Source: an uncultured Candidatus Melainabacteria bacterium
GTDB taxonomy: Bacteria; Cyanobacteriota; Vampirovibrionia; Gastranaerophilales; Gastranaerophilaceae
Direction of reading: 5' to 3'
DNA length: 44,745 nt
Assembly: GCA_934747325.1 (NCBI GenBank)
Contig: CAKVGW010000008.1
Coordinates: 1-44,745 of the forward strand
Each line of letters begins with the position of its first letter. Positions within the stretch are counted from its first letter, which is position 1. Position numbers and translations under genes: made by a program. Positions 31,898 to 39,716 of this stretch are shown here, piece after piece. The notes below the pieces were generated by a model that did not search any database, was not told where the DNA came from, and saw only the letters and a program-made list of their open reading frames with translations.

Positions 31898-32563
31898 ATG
31901 ACTGAAAAGAATTACAACAGACGCACCGAAAAAGATTATAACTTTTTTAGAACGCTATATTACATGTTGTTTGTAACATTTGTAGTATTGCCTGTTACAA
32001 AATTCATGTATAACGTAAAAATTGAAGGGCGTGAAAACTTACCTAAAGATTCTCATGTGATTTATGCCGGAAACCATGTTTCTTATATTGACCCTCCGCT
32101 TGTAGCTTTGGCGGCGTGGAAAAATATTGCATATATGGCAAAACAGGAATTATTTAAAGATGATAATAAACTCTTAAGATTCTTAGTTCATTCTCTCGGA
32201 GCATTTGCTGTAAATAGAGAAAAGCCTGAAATTGCTACATTTAAAACTGTTAAATCTGTATTTAATACTAATTGGGCGTTAGGTCTATTCCCACAAGGCA
32301 AGATAGTGAAAGAACATGAAATCAGTAATATCCATAAAGGATTTATCATGTTTGCTAAAAAGTTCAAAGCTGATATTGTGCCTGTAGGAATTTGTGGATT
32401 TGACGGATATGCAAAAAAGTTATTTGAAAAACATGTTACTGTAAAAATCGGAAAACCAATTTCTTACACTTTAGATGAAGATGAAATTTTGAGAAATTGG
32501 GCGGAACAGATTTGCAATTTTACAGGATTTGAAAATAAAATTGAAGAATGTTTGACTAAATAA
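31898..32563 (+). CDS. 1-acyl-sn-glycerol-3-phosphate acyltransferase family protein (second copy)
   Basis: This 221-aa paralogue of the preceding gene shares the same layout: an N-terminal hydrophobic helix (about 22-40), NHVSYID (N-H-x4-D), VNREK, FPQGKI in place of the usual FPEGTR, and VGICG. The loss of Thr-Arg in motif III goes further than in the first copy and may change acyl-donor or acceptor choice. The ATG at 31898 is preferred over a TTG three codons earlier. The two genes are in tandem and probably cotranscribed. Confidence 0.85.
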   Translation: MTEKNYNRRTEKDYNFFRTLYYMLFVTFVVLPVTKFMYNVKIEGRENLPKDSHVIYAGNHVSYIDPPLVALAAWKNIAYMAKQELFKDDNKLLRFLVHSLGAFAVNREKPEIATFKTVKSVFNTNWALGLFPQGKIVKEHEISNIHKGFIMFAKKFKADIVPVGICGFDGYAKKLFEKHVTVKIGKPISYTLDEDEILRNWAEQICNFTGFENKIEECLTK

Positions 32564-32660
32564 TAGTTTTTATTTAGTAATATTTTGTAACAAAGCTTCA
32601 TATTATAGCAAATTTTTTTCTTTAGATGTTTTATATCGAAAGACGAAAGGTAAATAGCGT

Positions 32661-33941
32661 ATGAATATCCAGACAATTACAAGTTTAGTACCAAAAACAG
32701 CGGTGTACGAGTCAAAAGTTAACAATAGACAAATGTCACCAAATTTTGGCTTAAAAATTGATGCGCCAATAAAACAAGATACATTATCTTTTCATGGTAC
32801 AAAAGTAAGTAAAGTTACTAAAAAATGTGTAAATATATTGAGGCATACTGTAGAAAATAGCGAAACTGTAGTTGCAGAAAATAATGGTATTACAAATAAA
32901 GTTGCAGCAAAAACATTAGAAATTAATAGAACAACTGCTACTGCTATTTATAATAAAAATTTAAGAACAATGCAAAAAGTAGATGATTTTTTCTATAATA
33001 CCTTTGGAGATTTGGTTGCGGATGCAAAAAATCCGAATAACCCTATTCTTAAAATTTCTTGTCGACCAAAGTCTAAAAATTCAATTATAGAAAAAACAGG
33101 TAGCCGAGAATGGAAAAGTATTAGTGAAATTTTAGAAAACATGACCGATTTAAAAGGTGGTAAAATTGTTTTAAGAGATTCCGATAAGAAAACCGTTGAT
33201 GGAGTTTTAGACAGATTGATTCCGGCTATAAAATCTAAATCAATTGAATTACTTGAAATTGAAAACAAACGTCCAAAAGCTGTCAAGGGGTTACCTGAAA
33301 ATGAAGCTTCAAAATATGATTATGCGTCAATTAACATGTTAGAAAAATTGATTGATATTCAAAATGAAGCTTGGAGAAAAGGTGGAAGTAAAGAAAAAGT
33401 TGCTGCTCACTTAACAGATGAGTTTACTCCTGCTAATTATTGTGCTGTTCACTTCTTACTTAGAATTCCAGGTGTTCCAAATAGTACATTTGAATTCCAA
33501 TTAATGGGACATAATACTGCAATTGCTAAAGATATAGATGATGTTGTTTATAAAAAATTAGACGGTAAAAATCCAGCGAATTGTCCAGATGCATTTAATG
33601 CTTTATTTGAATCGTTGACAAATCCTAGATTCTTTGCAGAAGAAACTGAAAATGAAGCAAAAGAACTTATAAAAAATGCTAAAGATAAGTTTAATCAATA
33701 TAGACGTGAAATGTTCTTGTTCCAAAGAATGAAAGCTGATATGCCATATTCAAAGAAAACAGCTAAGAAAAAAGAACAATTTTTACCAATTCAATATCAA
33801 CTATTCCCAAGTGATATTGAGTTAAAATATGGAATTTCTTCACTTGATTTTGATTATAACAACATTGCTAAAATTCTTGAACGTGGCAAAAAGAAAGGCA
33901 ATAGTACAAAAGTATGGCACTATACAACTATTTCTAATTAA
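32661..33941 (+). CDS. RelA/SpoT-like nucleotidyltransferase-fold protein with FxG box
   Basis: The protein has 426 residues. The centre reads like a divergent (p)ppGpp synthetase domain. CRPKSKNSIIEK (134-145) matches the G-R-x-K-S-x-x-S-I-x-x-K motif; MTDLKGGKIVL (161-171) matches the D-x-x-A/G-x-R-I/V strand with metal-binding Asp163; ANYCAVHFLLR (258-268) matches G-Y-x-S/A-x-H; and FEFQLMGHNTAIAKDIDDVVYK (277-298) matches E-x-Q-x-R-T ... H-x-x-Y-K with Glu278. The RT after the Gln is missing (LMG). No HD hydrolase, TGS or ACT domain is present, as in small alarmone synthetases. The N-terminal 110 residues include MNIQTIT, NFGLK and SFHGTK. The C-terminal 100 are helical. Real synthesis of (p)ppGpp, another nucleotidyl or pyrophosphoryl transfer, or toxin activity are all possible. 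Confidence 0.6.
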   Translation: MNIQTITSLVPKTAVYESKVNNRQMSPNFGLKIDAPIKQDTLSFHGTKVSKVTKKCVNILRHTVENSETVVAENNGITNKVAAKTLEINRTTATAIYNKNLRTMQKVDDFFYNTFGDLVADAKNPNNPILKISCRPKSKNSIIEKTGSREWKSISEILENMTDLKGGKIVLRDSDKKTVDGVLDRLIPAIKSKSIELLEIENKRPKAVKGLPENEASKYDYASINMLEKLIDIQNEAWRKGGSKEKVAAHLTDEFTPANYCAVHFLLRIPGVPNSTFEFQLMGHNTAIAKDIDDVVYKKLDGKNPANCPDAFNALFESLTNPRFFAEETENEAKELIKNAKDKFNQYRREMFLFQRMKADMPYSKKTAKKKEQFLPIQYQLFPSDIELKYGISSLDFDYNNIAKILERGKKKGNSTKVWHYTTISN

Positions 33942-33942
33942 T

Positions 33943-33977
33943 AAAAATGGTCAATCAAATTTTGATTGACCATTTTT
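33943..33977. terminator. Bidirectional terminator between the RelA/SpoT-like gene and thrB
   Basis: A 17-bp stem, AAAAATGGTCAATCAAA with its complement, lies between convergent stop codons with A/T runs at both ends. Confidence 0.88.
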
Positions 33978-33978
33978 A

Positions 33979-34920
33979 TTATTCTAAAATTTCTGCCCCA
34001 TTTTGTTCAACTCTCAAAGTTCTTATGTCAACTTTGACACTTTGAGGTTCCCAAATTTCCTTAACCGTAGATTTAATTTTATCCAAATCATATTTATGAG
34101 AAATTATTAATAATGTTGGACCAGCTCCTGAAAGTACACAGCCTAAAACATCATCTTCATGTTTAAATGCTTCCATAATTTCTTTCATGCCGGGAACTAA
34201 TTTTTCTCGATATGGTTGGTGAAGTTTATCATGAAGTGCTATTTTCATAAGCTTTTCATCTTTTGTATTAACAGCTTCTATAAGCATTGCAAGATGTTTA
34301 GCATTATAAACTGCATCGTGCATAGGAACATTTTCAGGTAAAACCGAACGTGCTATATTTGTAGAAAGTTCAAAATCCGGAATACAAACCGTTATATCCC
34401 ATTCATTCGGCCAATTCAGTTTTCTATATACAATCGAACCATCTTCTTCTTGAGAAGCTAATACAAAACCGCCTAAAATAGCCGGTGCAACGTTATCCGG
34501 ATGTCCTTCAACTTCTGTTGCAATAGAAAGTAATGCAGTTTCATCTGCAGGAGAGCCTAATAATTTATTAGCCGCAATTAAACCACCGACAATAACAGCT
34601 GCTGAACTTCCTAACCCTCTTGTAATTGGAATTTGTGATTGAATGTTAATTCGTAATTCAGAAGGTTCTTGACCGATAGAATTATAAAGCATTTCTACTG
34701 CTTTATAAACGATATTATTTTCATCACGAGGAATATCGTCAAAAATCATTTCATCAATAGCTTCTTCATCTTCGGTCATCATATTTATTTCAATGCCTGT
34801 GCCGGGAAGAACTGTTTCTTCAATTGTAATTGTATTATAAATAGGTAATGCTAATCCTAAACAATCAAATCCGGGTCCAATATTTGCGGATGTAGCCGGA
34901 ACTTTTACACTGACTTTCAT
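33979..34920 (-). CDS. thrB: Homoserine kinase
   Basis: This 313-aa GHMP-family kinase phosphorylates homoserine in threonine synthesis. The N-terminal VPATSANIGPGFDCLGLAL (7-25), the ATP-binding PITRGLGSSAAV (98-109) and the C-terminal GCVLSGAGPTLL motif are complete. AGGAG occurs about 13 nt before the ATG, a little far. Neither thrC nor a homoserine dehydrogenase gene is adjacent. It is a single-gene unit bounded by a terminator. Confidence 0.96.
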   Translation of the reverse strand: MKVSVKVPATSANIGPGFDCLGLALPIYNTITIEETVLPGTGIEINMMTEDEEAIDEMIFDDIPRDENNIVYKAVEMLYNSIGQEPSELRINIQSQIPITRGLGSSAAVIVGGLIAANKLLGSPADETALLSIATEVEGHPDNVAPAILGGFVLASQEEDGSIVYRKLNWPNEWDITVCIPDFELSTNIARSVLPENVPMHDAVYNAKHLAMLIEAVNTKDEKLMKIALHDKLHQPYREKLVPGMKEIMEAFKHEDDVLGCVLSGAGPTLLIISHKYDLDKIKSTVKEIWEPQSVKVDIRTLRVEQNGAEILE

Positions 34921-35054
34921 TTTCTTAACTATTCTCCTAATAAAAGTATAAGGTGATTATACTATAAAGACAAAGAAAAAAACATAGATTTCTGAATAAT
35001 TGTTTTACAAATCTTTAGTTGACTCATTCATTTGAATTGGAGTATAAATGTATT

Positions 35055-35915
35055 ATGAAGAAGTTGTTGGGAGTGAGTTTAATACTGGCTTTATTAGCAC
35101 CAAACATTTGTTTAGGTGCTGATGATGGTGTTGTAACTTTGGACAAAAGTAGTGTTGAAAAACCTTCAATTGCTATAGAAAAAGGTACAAAGCAACTACA
35201 AGGCTCTTTATTAGTAAGTGATTCTGAAGATTTAGCACAACTTATTGATATACAAAAAGATCATGATATTAAAGACCTCGAACAACTTTGGAAAGGTACA
35301 GTTGAAAATAATCAAGTTATAGAATTTGCGCTGAAAAAGCTTGCAACGCCTGAATCTCAACGTCGAATTCATTCGTCTTTGATGGCAAAAACGTTATCTG
35401 CTGTTGTAACAGGTGCATCTTTTGTCCCTTCGCTTATGGGCGCAAATTACGGTATTCAAACATCCGCTTTTTCAGCGGGAAGACTAGCACAAGGATTGAT
35501 TAACAGAAAGAATGTTCCGCAAGAAACACCATTAACAGATACGGAATTAATTGAACTCGCGAGCATGATTGAAGATTTGCAAGACTCTTTAATTAGTTCA
35601 TATTACAATTATAAAAATACTTTGACCCAGCTTAAAGATACGCGCTCAAAAATGATTTTATACAGCAGAAATTATTCTAAAGCTCTTGAGGGCGGTGATG
35701 TTTTAGAGATAGCTATTTCTTCATCACTATATGATTCTATGCGAATACAAGAATTTAACTTGGAACAATCTGCAAAAAAATATCATATTCAACTACAAAG
35801 ACTTGCGGGTAAAAAAATTGTTGACAGTTTAGAATTGTATCAATATGATTTTAATTCTGTTTTATACAAAAATAATGATACAAAAGATGGAGGTAAAAAG
35901 AATGGCAAAAAATAA
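35055..35915 (+). CDS. Exported protein, first of a tandem paralogous pair
   Basis: This 286-aa protein has a signal peptide (1-21, ending CLGA before DDG). The start at 35055 puts the signal peptide at the N-terminus; the TTG 12 codons upstream does not. The mature part is almost all helical: LEQLWKGTVENNQVIEFALKK (75-95), a Gly/Ala-rich hydrophobic stretch (about 107-140), then long amphipathic helices (165-270) of coiled-coil type. It shares the order LW-x-G, I-x-F-A, K-L-x-x-P, a hydrophobic patch and long helices with the next gene. The helices recall outer-membrane-factor proteins in a general way, but no TolC repeat is convincing. The family is unknown. Confidence 0.75.
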   Translation: MKKLLGVSLILALLAPNICLGADDGVVTLDKSSVEKPSIAIEKGTKQLQGSLLVSDSEDLAQLIDIQKDHDIKDLEQLWKGTVENNQVIEFALKKLATPESQRRIHSSLMAKTLSAVVTGASFVPSLMGANYGIQTSAFSAGRLAQGLINRKNVPQETPLTDTELIELASMIEDLQDSLISSYYNYKNTLTQLKDTRSKMILYSRNYSKALEGGDVLEIAISSSLYDSMRIQEFNLEQSAKKYHIQLQRLAGKKIVDSLELYQYDFNSVLYKNNDTKDGGKKNGKK

Positions 35916-36795
35916 AATTCTTTCAACTCTACTTTTGATTTCAATGGTGACTTCTACAATTCTTCCAACATTTGCTGAAGTAAAAATAGAGGATTTAAAT
36001 TCTCCAAAAGATGCTTTTTTCAGACTTGGAACGACGGATATCCCTGAAAATAAAATAGATGTTAATGGAAAAATTGACATTAAAGCAAATATTGCAAAAG
36101 AAGAAAAATTTTATAGCGAAGGTTTAACTTATGCAGATTTAAGTATTAAAAAAATGGCAATGGAAGTTTCTAAATCAGTAGAAGTCGACTACAACGAAAT
36201 GCTAGAAGATTTATCTTTGTTGTGGCAAGGTGCTGCAACCAAAAGTGATACAATTAAGTTTGCGATTTACAAGCTTTCAAATCCGGACAAAGACAAACCT
36301 GATCAGAGCGCAGTGAAAAAAGTTTTAACAACCATAGCCGGCATGTCAACCTTCTTAGGTGCAGGCATGGGAAATCCGGTCTTGGCGAGTGCAGCTTTAA
36401 TCGGCGGTAACACGCTTGGAATTATGTCACAAGATACAAAAGCTTTGAATTATAAATATTCGCAAGTAAATGATGCGGACATGATTTTGCTTGTTAGAAA
36501 AGTTGACGAGCTTCAACAAAAAGTTGTTGATATGTATTATGATTACATGACCGCAAGACAGCTTTACGACATGACAACGGAGATGGTTGAACAAAGACGC
36601 CAAAATTATCAAAATTCACAAAAATCAAAAAAAGAGGTTATTTTAATTACGGATACTTTTTATAGAGAAGCTATGGACGAACAAATTAAGGCTCGTGGAA
36701 GCTTCTTTGAAAAGCGTTCACGTTTGGAGCAACTGGTTGGAAATGATGTCTTTAGACAATTTGAAGCTATTGTGGATGCAAGATATTCTAAATAA
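35902..36795 (+). CDS. Exported protein, second of a tandem paralogous pair
   Basis: This 297-aa protein starts at an ATG 14 bases inside the previous gene, with GGAGG eight bases upstream, so the two are translationally linked. A signal peptide covers 1-25 (ending TFA before EVK). The region DLSLLWQGAATKSDTIKFAIYKLSNPD (103-129) parallels the first gene's LW-x-G segment. A Gly/Ala/Met-rich hydrophobic stretch (140-170) and two long helices (190-285) follow, ending LEQLVGNDVFRQFEAI. The pair probably forms a hetero-oligomer in the periplasm or outer membrane. A strong terminator closes the unit. Confidence 0.75.
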   Translation: MAKNKILSTLLLISMVTSTILPTFAEVKIEDLNSPKDAFFRLGTTDIPENKIDVNGKIDIKANIAKEEKFYSEGLTYADLSIKKMAMEVSKSVEVDYNEMLEDLSLLWQGAATKSDTIKFAIYKLSNPDKDKPDQSAVKKVLTTIAGMSTFLGAGMGNPVLASAALIGGNTLGIMSQDTKALNYKYSQVNDADMILLVRKVDELQQKVVDMYYDYMTARQLYDMTTEMVEQRRQNYQNSQKSKKEVILITDTFYREAMDEQIKARGSFFEKRSRLEQLVGNDVFRQFEAIVDARYSK

Positions 36796-36803
36796 TAAAT
36801 TCA

Positions 36804-36849
36804 TAAAAAAAGTGAGATGTGCAACTTTAACACATCTCACTTTTTTTTT
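36804..36849. terminator. Terminator after the exported pair
   Basis: AAAGTGAGATGTG and CACATCTCACTTT form a 13-bp stem with a T9 run on the plus strand and A7 at the other side. Confidence 0.9.
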
Positions 36850-36862
36850 GTTTTAAATATTT

Positions 36863-37807
36863 CTATGATTTAATTAATAAGCTTGCGCCGATTACGCCCG
36901 CAGTATTACCCAATTGAGCCGGTACAATTTCAACTTCTTTTTGAATTGTCATAGCTCTTTTTGCAATTGTTTCTCTGATTGGGTCTAACAAAATATCACC
37001 TGCATCAGCAACGCCGCCGCCAATAATGATTTTTTCAGGGTTAAGTAAGTTGACTACACTTGTTAAACCCATTCCGATGTATTCGCCCATAATTCTAAAG
37101 ATTTGTTTTGCAACAGGGTCACCTTCTTTAGCTGCAACTGCAACTATATAAGGTGTAATATCAGGGTTCGCAAGTTCTCTATACTTAGTAGACTTACCAC
37201 CTCTTATATATTCTTCTGCTAAAGCTACGATGCTTGGACCTGAAGCATAAGCTTCTAAACAGCCTCTATCACCGCAACCGCACAAAGGACCGCCTTGCAT
37301 ATTCAATTTAATGTGACCTAATTCTCCTGCTGCATTATTTGCACCGCGAACAAGTTTTCCGTTAATTACAAGACCTGAACCGATACCTGTACCAACTGTG
37401 ATACAAACCAAGTTTTCGCAACCAACACCTGCACCGTAGTTTAATTCACCTAAAGCTGCCGTTCTAACGTCGTTATCAACACGGGTAGGAATGCCGAATT
37501 CTTTTTCCATAATTTGAGCTATTGGAACATTTACCCATCCAGGAATATTTGGAGCAAGTCTTACAATACCTTTTTTGCAGTCGATTTGTCCGGGGAAGCC
37601 GAAACCGATAGCTTCAACATCAGTGGTTTTTAGTTTAGTTTCTTTTAATAAATCTCTGATAGCATCTTTCATGCTGTTAATAGTATATTCGTAACCCATT
37701 TCTGCGCGAGTTGGGATAGAATTAGAGTAAATAATTTTACCTTTGTCGCTTACAAGCGCAATTTTAACGTTAGTACCGCCAACGTCAACACCTATTCTTT
37801 GTGCCAT
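36863..37807 (-). CDS. ROK family glucokinase
   Basis: This 314-aa sugar kinase has the ATP loop DVGGTN (8-13), the catalytic Asp region RVDNDV (109-114), GTGIGSG (139-145), GELGH (161-165) and the zinc motif CGCGDRGC (Cys176, 178, 183), all standard for ROK kinases. Glucokinase is the most likely activity because of the glycolytic context; N-acetylglucosamine or N-acetylmannosamine kinase cannot be excluded. There is no N-terminal helix-turn-helix, so it is not a ROK repressor. AAGGAG lies nine bases before the ATG. Confidence 0.92.
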   Translation of the reverse strand: MAQRIGVDVGGTNVKIALVSDKGKIIYSNSIPTRAEMGYEYTINSMKDAIRDLLKETKLKTTDVEAIGFGFPGQIDCKKGIVRLAPNIPGWVNVPIAQIMEKEFGIPTRVDNDVRTAALGELNYGAGVGCENLVCITVGTGIGSGLVINGKLVRGANNAAGELGHIKLNMQGGPLCGCGDRGCLEAYASGPSIVALAEEYIRGGKSTKYRELANPDITPYIVAVAAKEGDPVAKQIFRIMGEYIGMGLTSVVNLLNPEKIIIGGGVADAGDILLDPIRETIAKRAMTIQKEVEIVPAQLGNTAGVIGASLLIKS

Positions 37808-37897
37808 TTATAAATCTCCTTCTTTTTGCTATTTGATTGTAACATAAAGATGAAAAAGTTTGTAGGCATTGAATCCATGATGACATATTCTTTTCGT

Positions 37898-37905
37898 GCT
37901 AAAAT
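37898..37905 (+). promoter_or_regulatory. Extended -10 promoter of bioG, six bases before the start codon
   Basis: GCTAAAAT preceded by T reads as an extended -10 (TG-C-TAAAAT, 37897-37905). The predicted transcript start is at the ATG (37912), with no Shine-Dalgarno and only weak -35 candidates. Confidence 0.45.
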
Positions 37906-37911
37906 GTACTT

Positions 37912-38517
37912 ATGAAATATAAGTGGCTGAACAAAAAAAATAACGAAGAGTTGATATTGTTTTTTAACGGTTGGGGAATGGATGAGAGTGTTGTTTCGCA
38001 CTTAAATCCTGAAAACTTTGACGTTATTATGATTTATGATTATAACAATCTTGAGTTTGATTGGAGTGTTATTGAAGGCTACGCAAAAAAATATCTTGTT
38101 GCTTGGTCTATGGGAGTTATGTGTGCAACCTTGTTTGACATTGATTATATTAGCAAAACTGCCGTAAATGGAACACTAAAACCGATAGACAATGAATTTG
38201 GAATTCCTATAAGAATTTATGATTTGACAATAAAAGGTTTCAGCCCAAAAGGCAGAGAAAAATTTATCAACAATATGTTTTCTAATCCTGAAGATTTGCC
38301 GAATGTTTCAAGAGAGTTTGAAAACCAAAAATCAGAACTTTCAGCTCTAAAGAATTATCAAGCGAATATGGATTTTGAATACAATCGAGTAATAATAAGC
38401 GATTCGGATAAAATTATTCCTACAAAAAATCAAGAAGCTTTTTGGAAAAGAGAAGCGAATTTGAAAAGCGGTCATTGTCCGTTCAAATTGTTTCGCAAGT
38501 GGAGCGAACTTTTATGA
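37912..38517 (+). CDS. bioG: Pimeloyl-[acyl-carrier protein] methyl ester esterase, BioG family
   Basis: This 201-aa DUF452 alpha/beta hydrolase removes the methyl group from pimeloyl-ACP methyl ester, ending the BioC-primed fatty-acid route to the biotin precursor. LFFNGWGMDE (16-25) is the family's opening. AWSMGV (64-69) is the nucleophile elbow with Ser66. A late Asp (164 or 166) and His188 (KSGHCPF) would complete the triad. The stop overlaps the bioC start (ATGA). There is no ribosome site at the start, which fits leaderless translation. Confidence 0.92.
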   Translation: MKYKWLNKKNNEELILFFNGWGMDESVVSHLNPENFDVIMIYDYNNLEFDWSVIEGYAKKYLVAWSMGVMCATLFDIDYISKTAVNGTLKPIDNEFGIPIRIYDLTIKGFSPKGREKFINNMFSNPEDLPNVSREFENQKSELSALKNYQANMDFEYNRVIISDSDKIIPTKNQEAFWKREANLKSGHCPFKLFRKWSELL

Positions 38518-39242
38518 ACAAGGATTTGATTCAAAAAAGATTTGCTAAAAATCTTGATACATACAATGACAACGCAAAAATTCAAAAGAAAATGGCTGAA
38601 AGGCTTTTATCGTTCTTAGATAGAAAAGACTTTAATGATATTTTGGAAATCGGCTGTGGAACAGGTTTTTTGACGCAGCTTGTTAACGACAATTTTAATT
38701 TTATAACTTATACGGCAAACGATATTGTAGAGTCTTGCGAAAAATATGTAAAAGAAATTAACCCTAAAATTAATTTTATTCCTGCAGATATTGAAAAAGC
38801 TGTTGAAAATAGTGACAAAAAGTATGATTTAATAATTTCAAATGCTGCATTTCAATGGGTTGAAAACTTGGAAAGCTTTATAAAACTGCTTGTTTCAAAA
38901 CTTAACGAAGGTGGAGTTTTACTGTTTTCAACATTTGGACCTGAAAATTTTAGAGAAGTGAATTTTGTATTGGGCAAAACTTTGCCTTACTATTCTGCAA
39001 ACGAATTGCAGGAAATTATAAAAGATTACAAAAATATTGTGGAGCAAGAAATGCATGTAATGGCATTTAAGACTCCAAAAGATATTTTGAAACATATAAA
39101 ATCAACGGGTGTCAATGCTTTAGAGATGGTTTCTTGGACAAAAACGGACATGCAAAAGTTTGAAAACGGGTATAATAATTTTTGTTCTGGAATTCCAACA
39201 CTTACATATCATCCGATTTATGTAAAAATAGAAAACAAATAA
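38514..39242 (+). CDS. bioC: Malonyl-[acyl-carrier protein] O-methyltransferase
   Basis: This 242-aa SAM-dependent enzyme methylates malonyl-ACP to start pimelate synthesis. The start is at 38514, where MNKDLIQKRFAKNLDTYND fits the family N-terminus and GTGGAG lies upstream; a longer in-frame ATG lies inside bioG and is not used. The SAM motif ILEIGCGTGF is at 43-52, and ISNAAFQWV (motif IV, BioC type) follows in mid-protein. The pair bioG-bioC is a common fused or paired arrangement. bioF, bioA, bioD and bioB are not in the window. Confidence 0.94.
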   Translation: MNKDLIQKRFAKNLDTYNDNAKIQKKMAERLLSFLDRKDFNDILEIGCGTGFLTQLVNDNFNFITYTANDIVESCEKYVKEINPKINFIPADIEKAVENSDKKYDLIISNAAFQWVENLESFIKLLVSKLNEGGVLLFSTFGPENFREVNFVLGKTLPYYSANELQEIIKDYKNIVEQEMHVMAFKTPKDILKHIKSTGVNALEMVSWTKTDMQKFENGYNNFCSGIPTLTYHPIYVKIENK

Positions 39243-39353
39243 ATATATTGTCACTAAGTGTTTAATCTAAATGTTATTCGTGTCGCAAAATATAGTAATA
39301 AACTATGATTACGACGCAATTTTTTTTTCTTATTAAAATTTTTAGTTAATATT

Positions 39354-39417
39354 TCTTAATAATTCAAAACAAAAAAGGCAATTTTTCCAAACTGAAATAC
39401 TTTATATATACATAAGA
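39354..39417 (+). promoter_or_regulatory. Promoter/leader block shared with 6191-6254
   Basis: This is the second copy of the conserved block, aligned without gaps: TCTTAATAAT, then CAAAAAAGGCAATTTTT, then CTTTATATATACATAAG in the same spacing. It ends 21 nt before the ATG at 39439. Confidence 0.7.
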
Positions 39418-39438
39418 AGATTTTATAAGGAAGAAATA

Positions 39439-39642
39439 ATGAACGAGAAAGAATTAAATGCTACAATGTCAGTAATCGCAGACCCAATCAAAAATGTTTA
39501 TAAATTAGAAACAAGAAAAGACGTTGAAGAAATCCAAAGAATTTGTAGAATCTTTGCTATTTCTGAAAGACAAGCTAACAAACACAAAATGTTATCAATC
39601 AAAAATTTAGCAACATTCAGACTTGTTTTGAGTAATAATTAA
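39439..39642 (+). CDS. Small hypothetical protein (67 aa) behind the shared promoter block
   Basis: This 67-aa protein has a good ribosome site (AAGGAAG six bases before the ATG) and its own terminator. The sequence is helical and basic: MNEKELNATMSVIADPIKNV, then VEEIQRICRIFAISERQANKH and a closing LATFRLVLSNN. The middle could be a helix-turn-helix-like pair, but this is only a guess. It has no signal peptide. It is not similar to the 57-aa protein at 6285 although both have the same upstream block. Confidence 0.75.
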   Translation: MNEKELNATMSVIADPIKNVYKLETRKDVEEIQRICRIFAISERQANKHKMLSIKNLATFRLVLSNN

Positions 39643-39660
39643 GCTGGAATATGAATAAGT

Positions 39661-39700
39661 AATGGCGCAGTAGAAAATCTAACTGCGCCATTTTAGTTTT
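39661..39700 (+). terminator. Terminator of the 67-aa gene
   Basis: ATGGCGCAGT and ACTGCGCCAT (10-bp stem) are followed by TTTAGTTTT. It also serves the convergent adh gene. Confidence 0.8.
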
Positions 39701-39716
39701 ATCATTTAATTAATTT

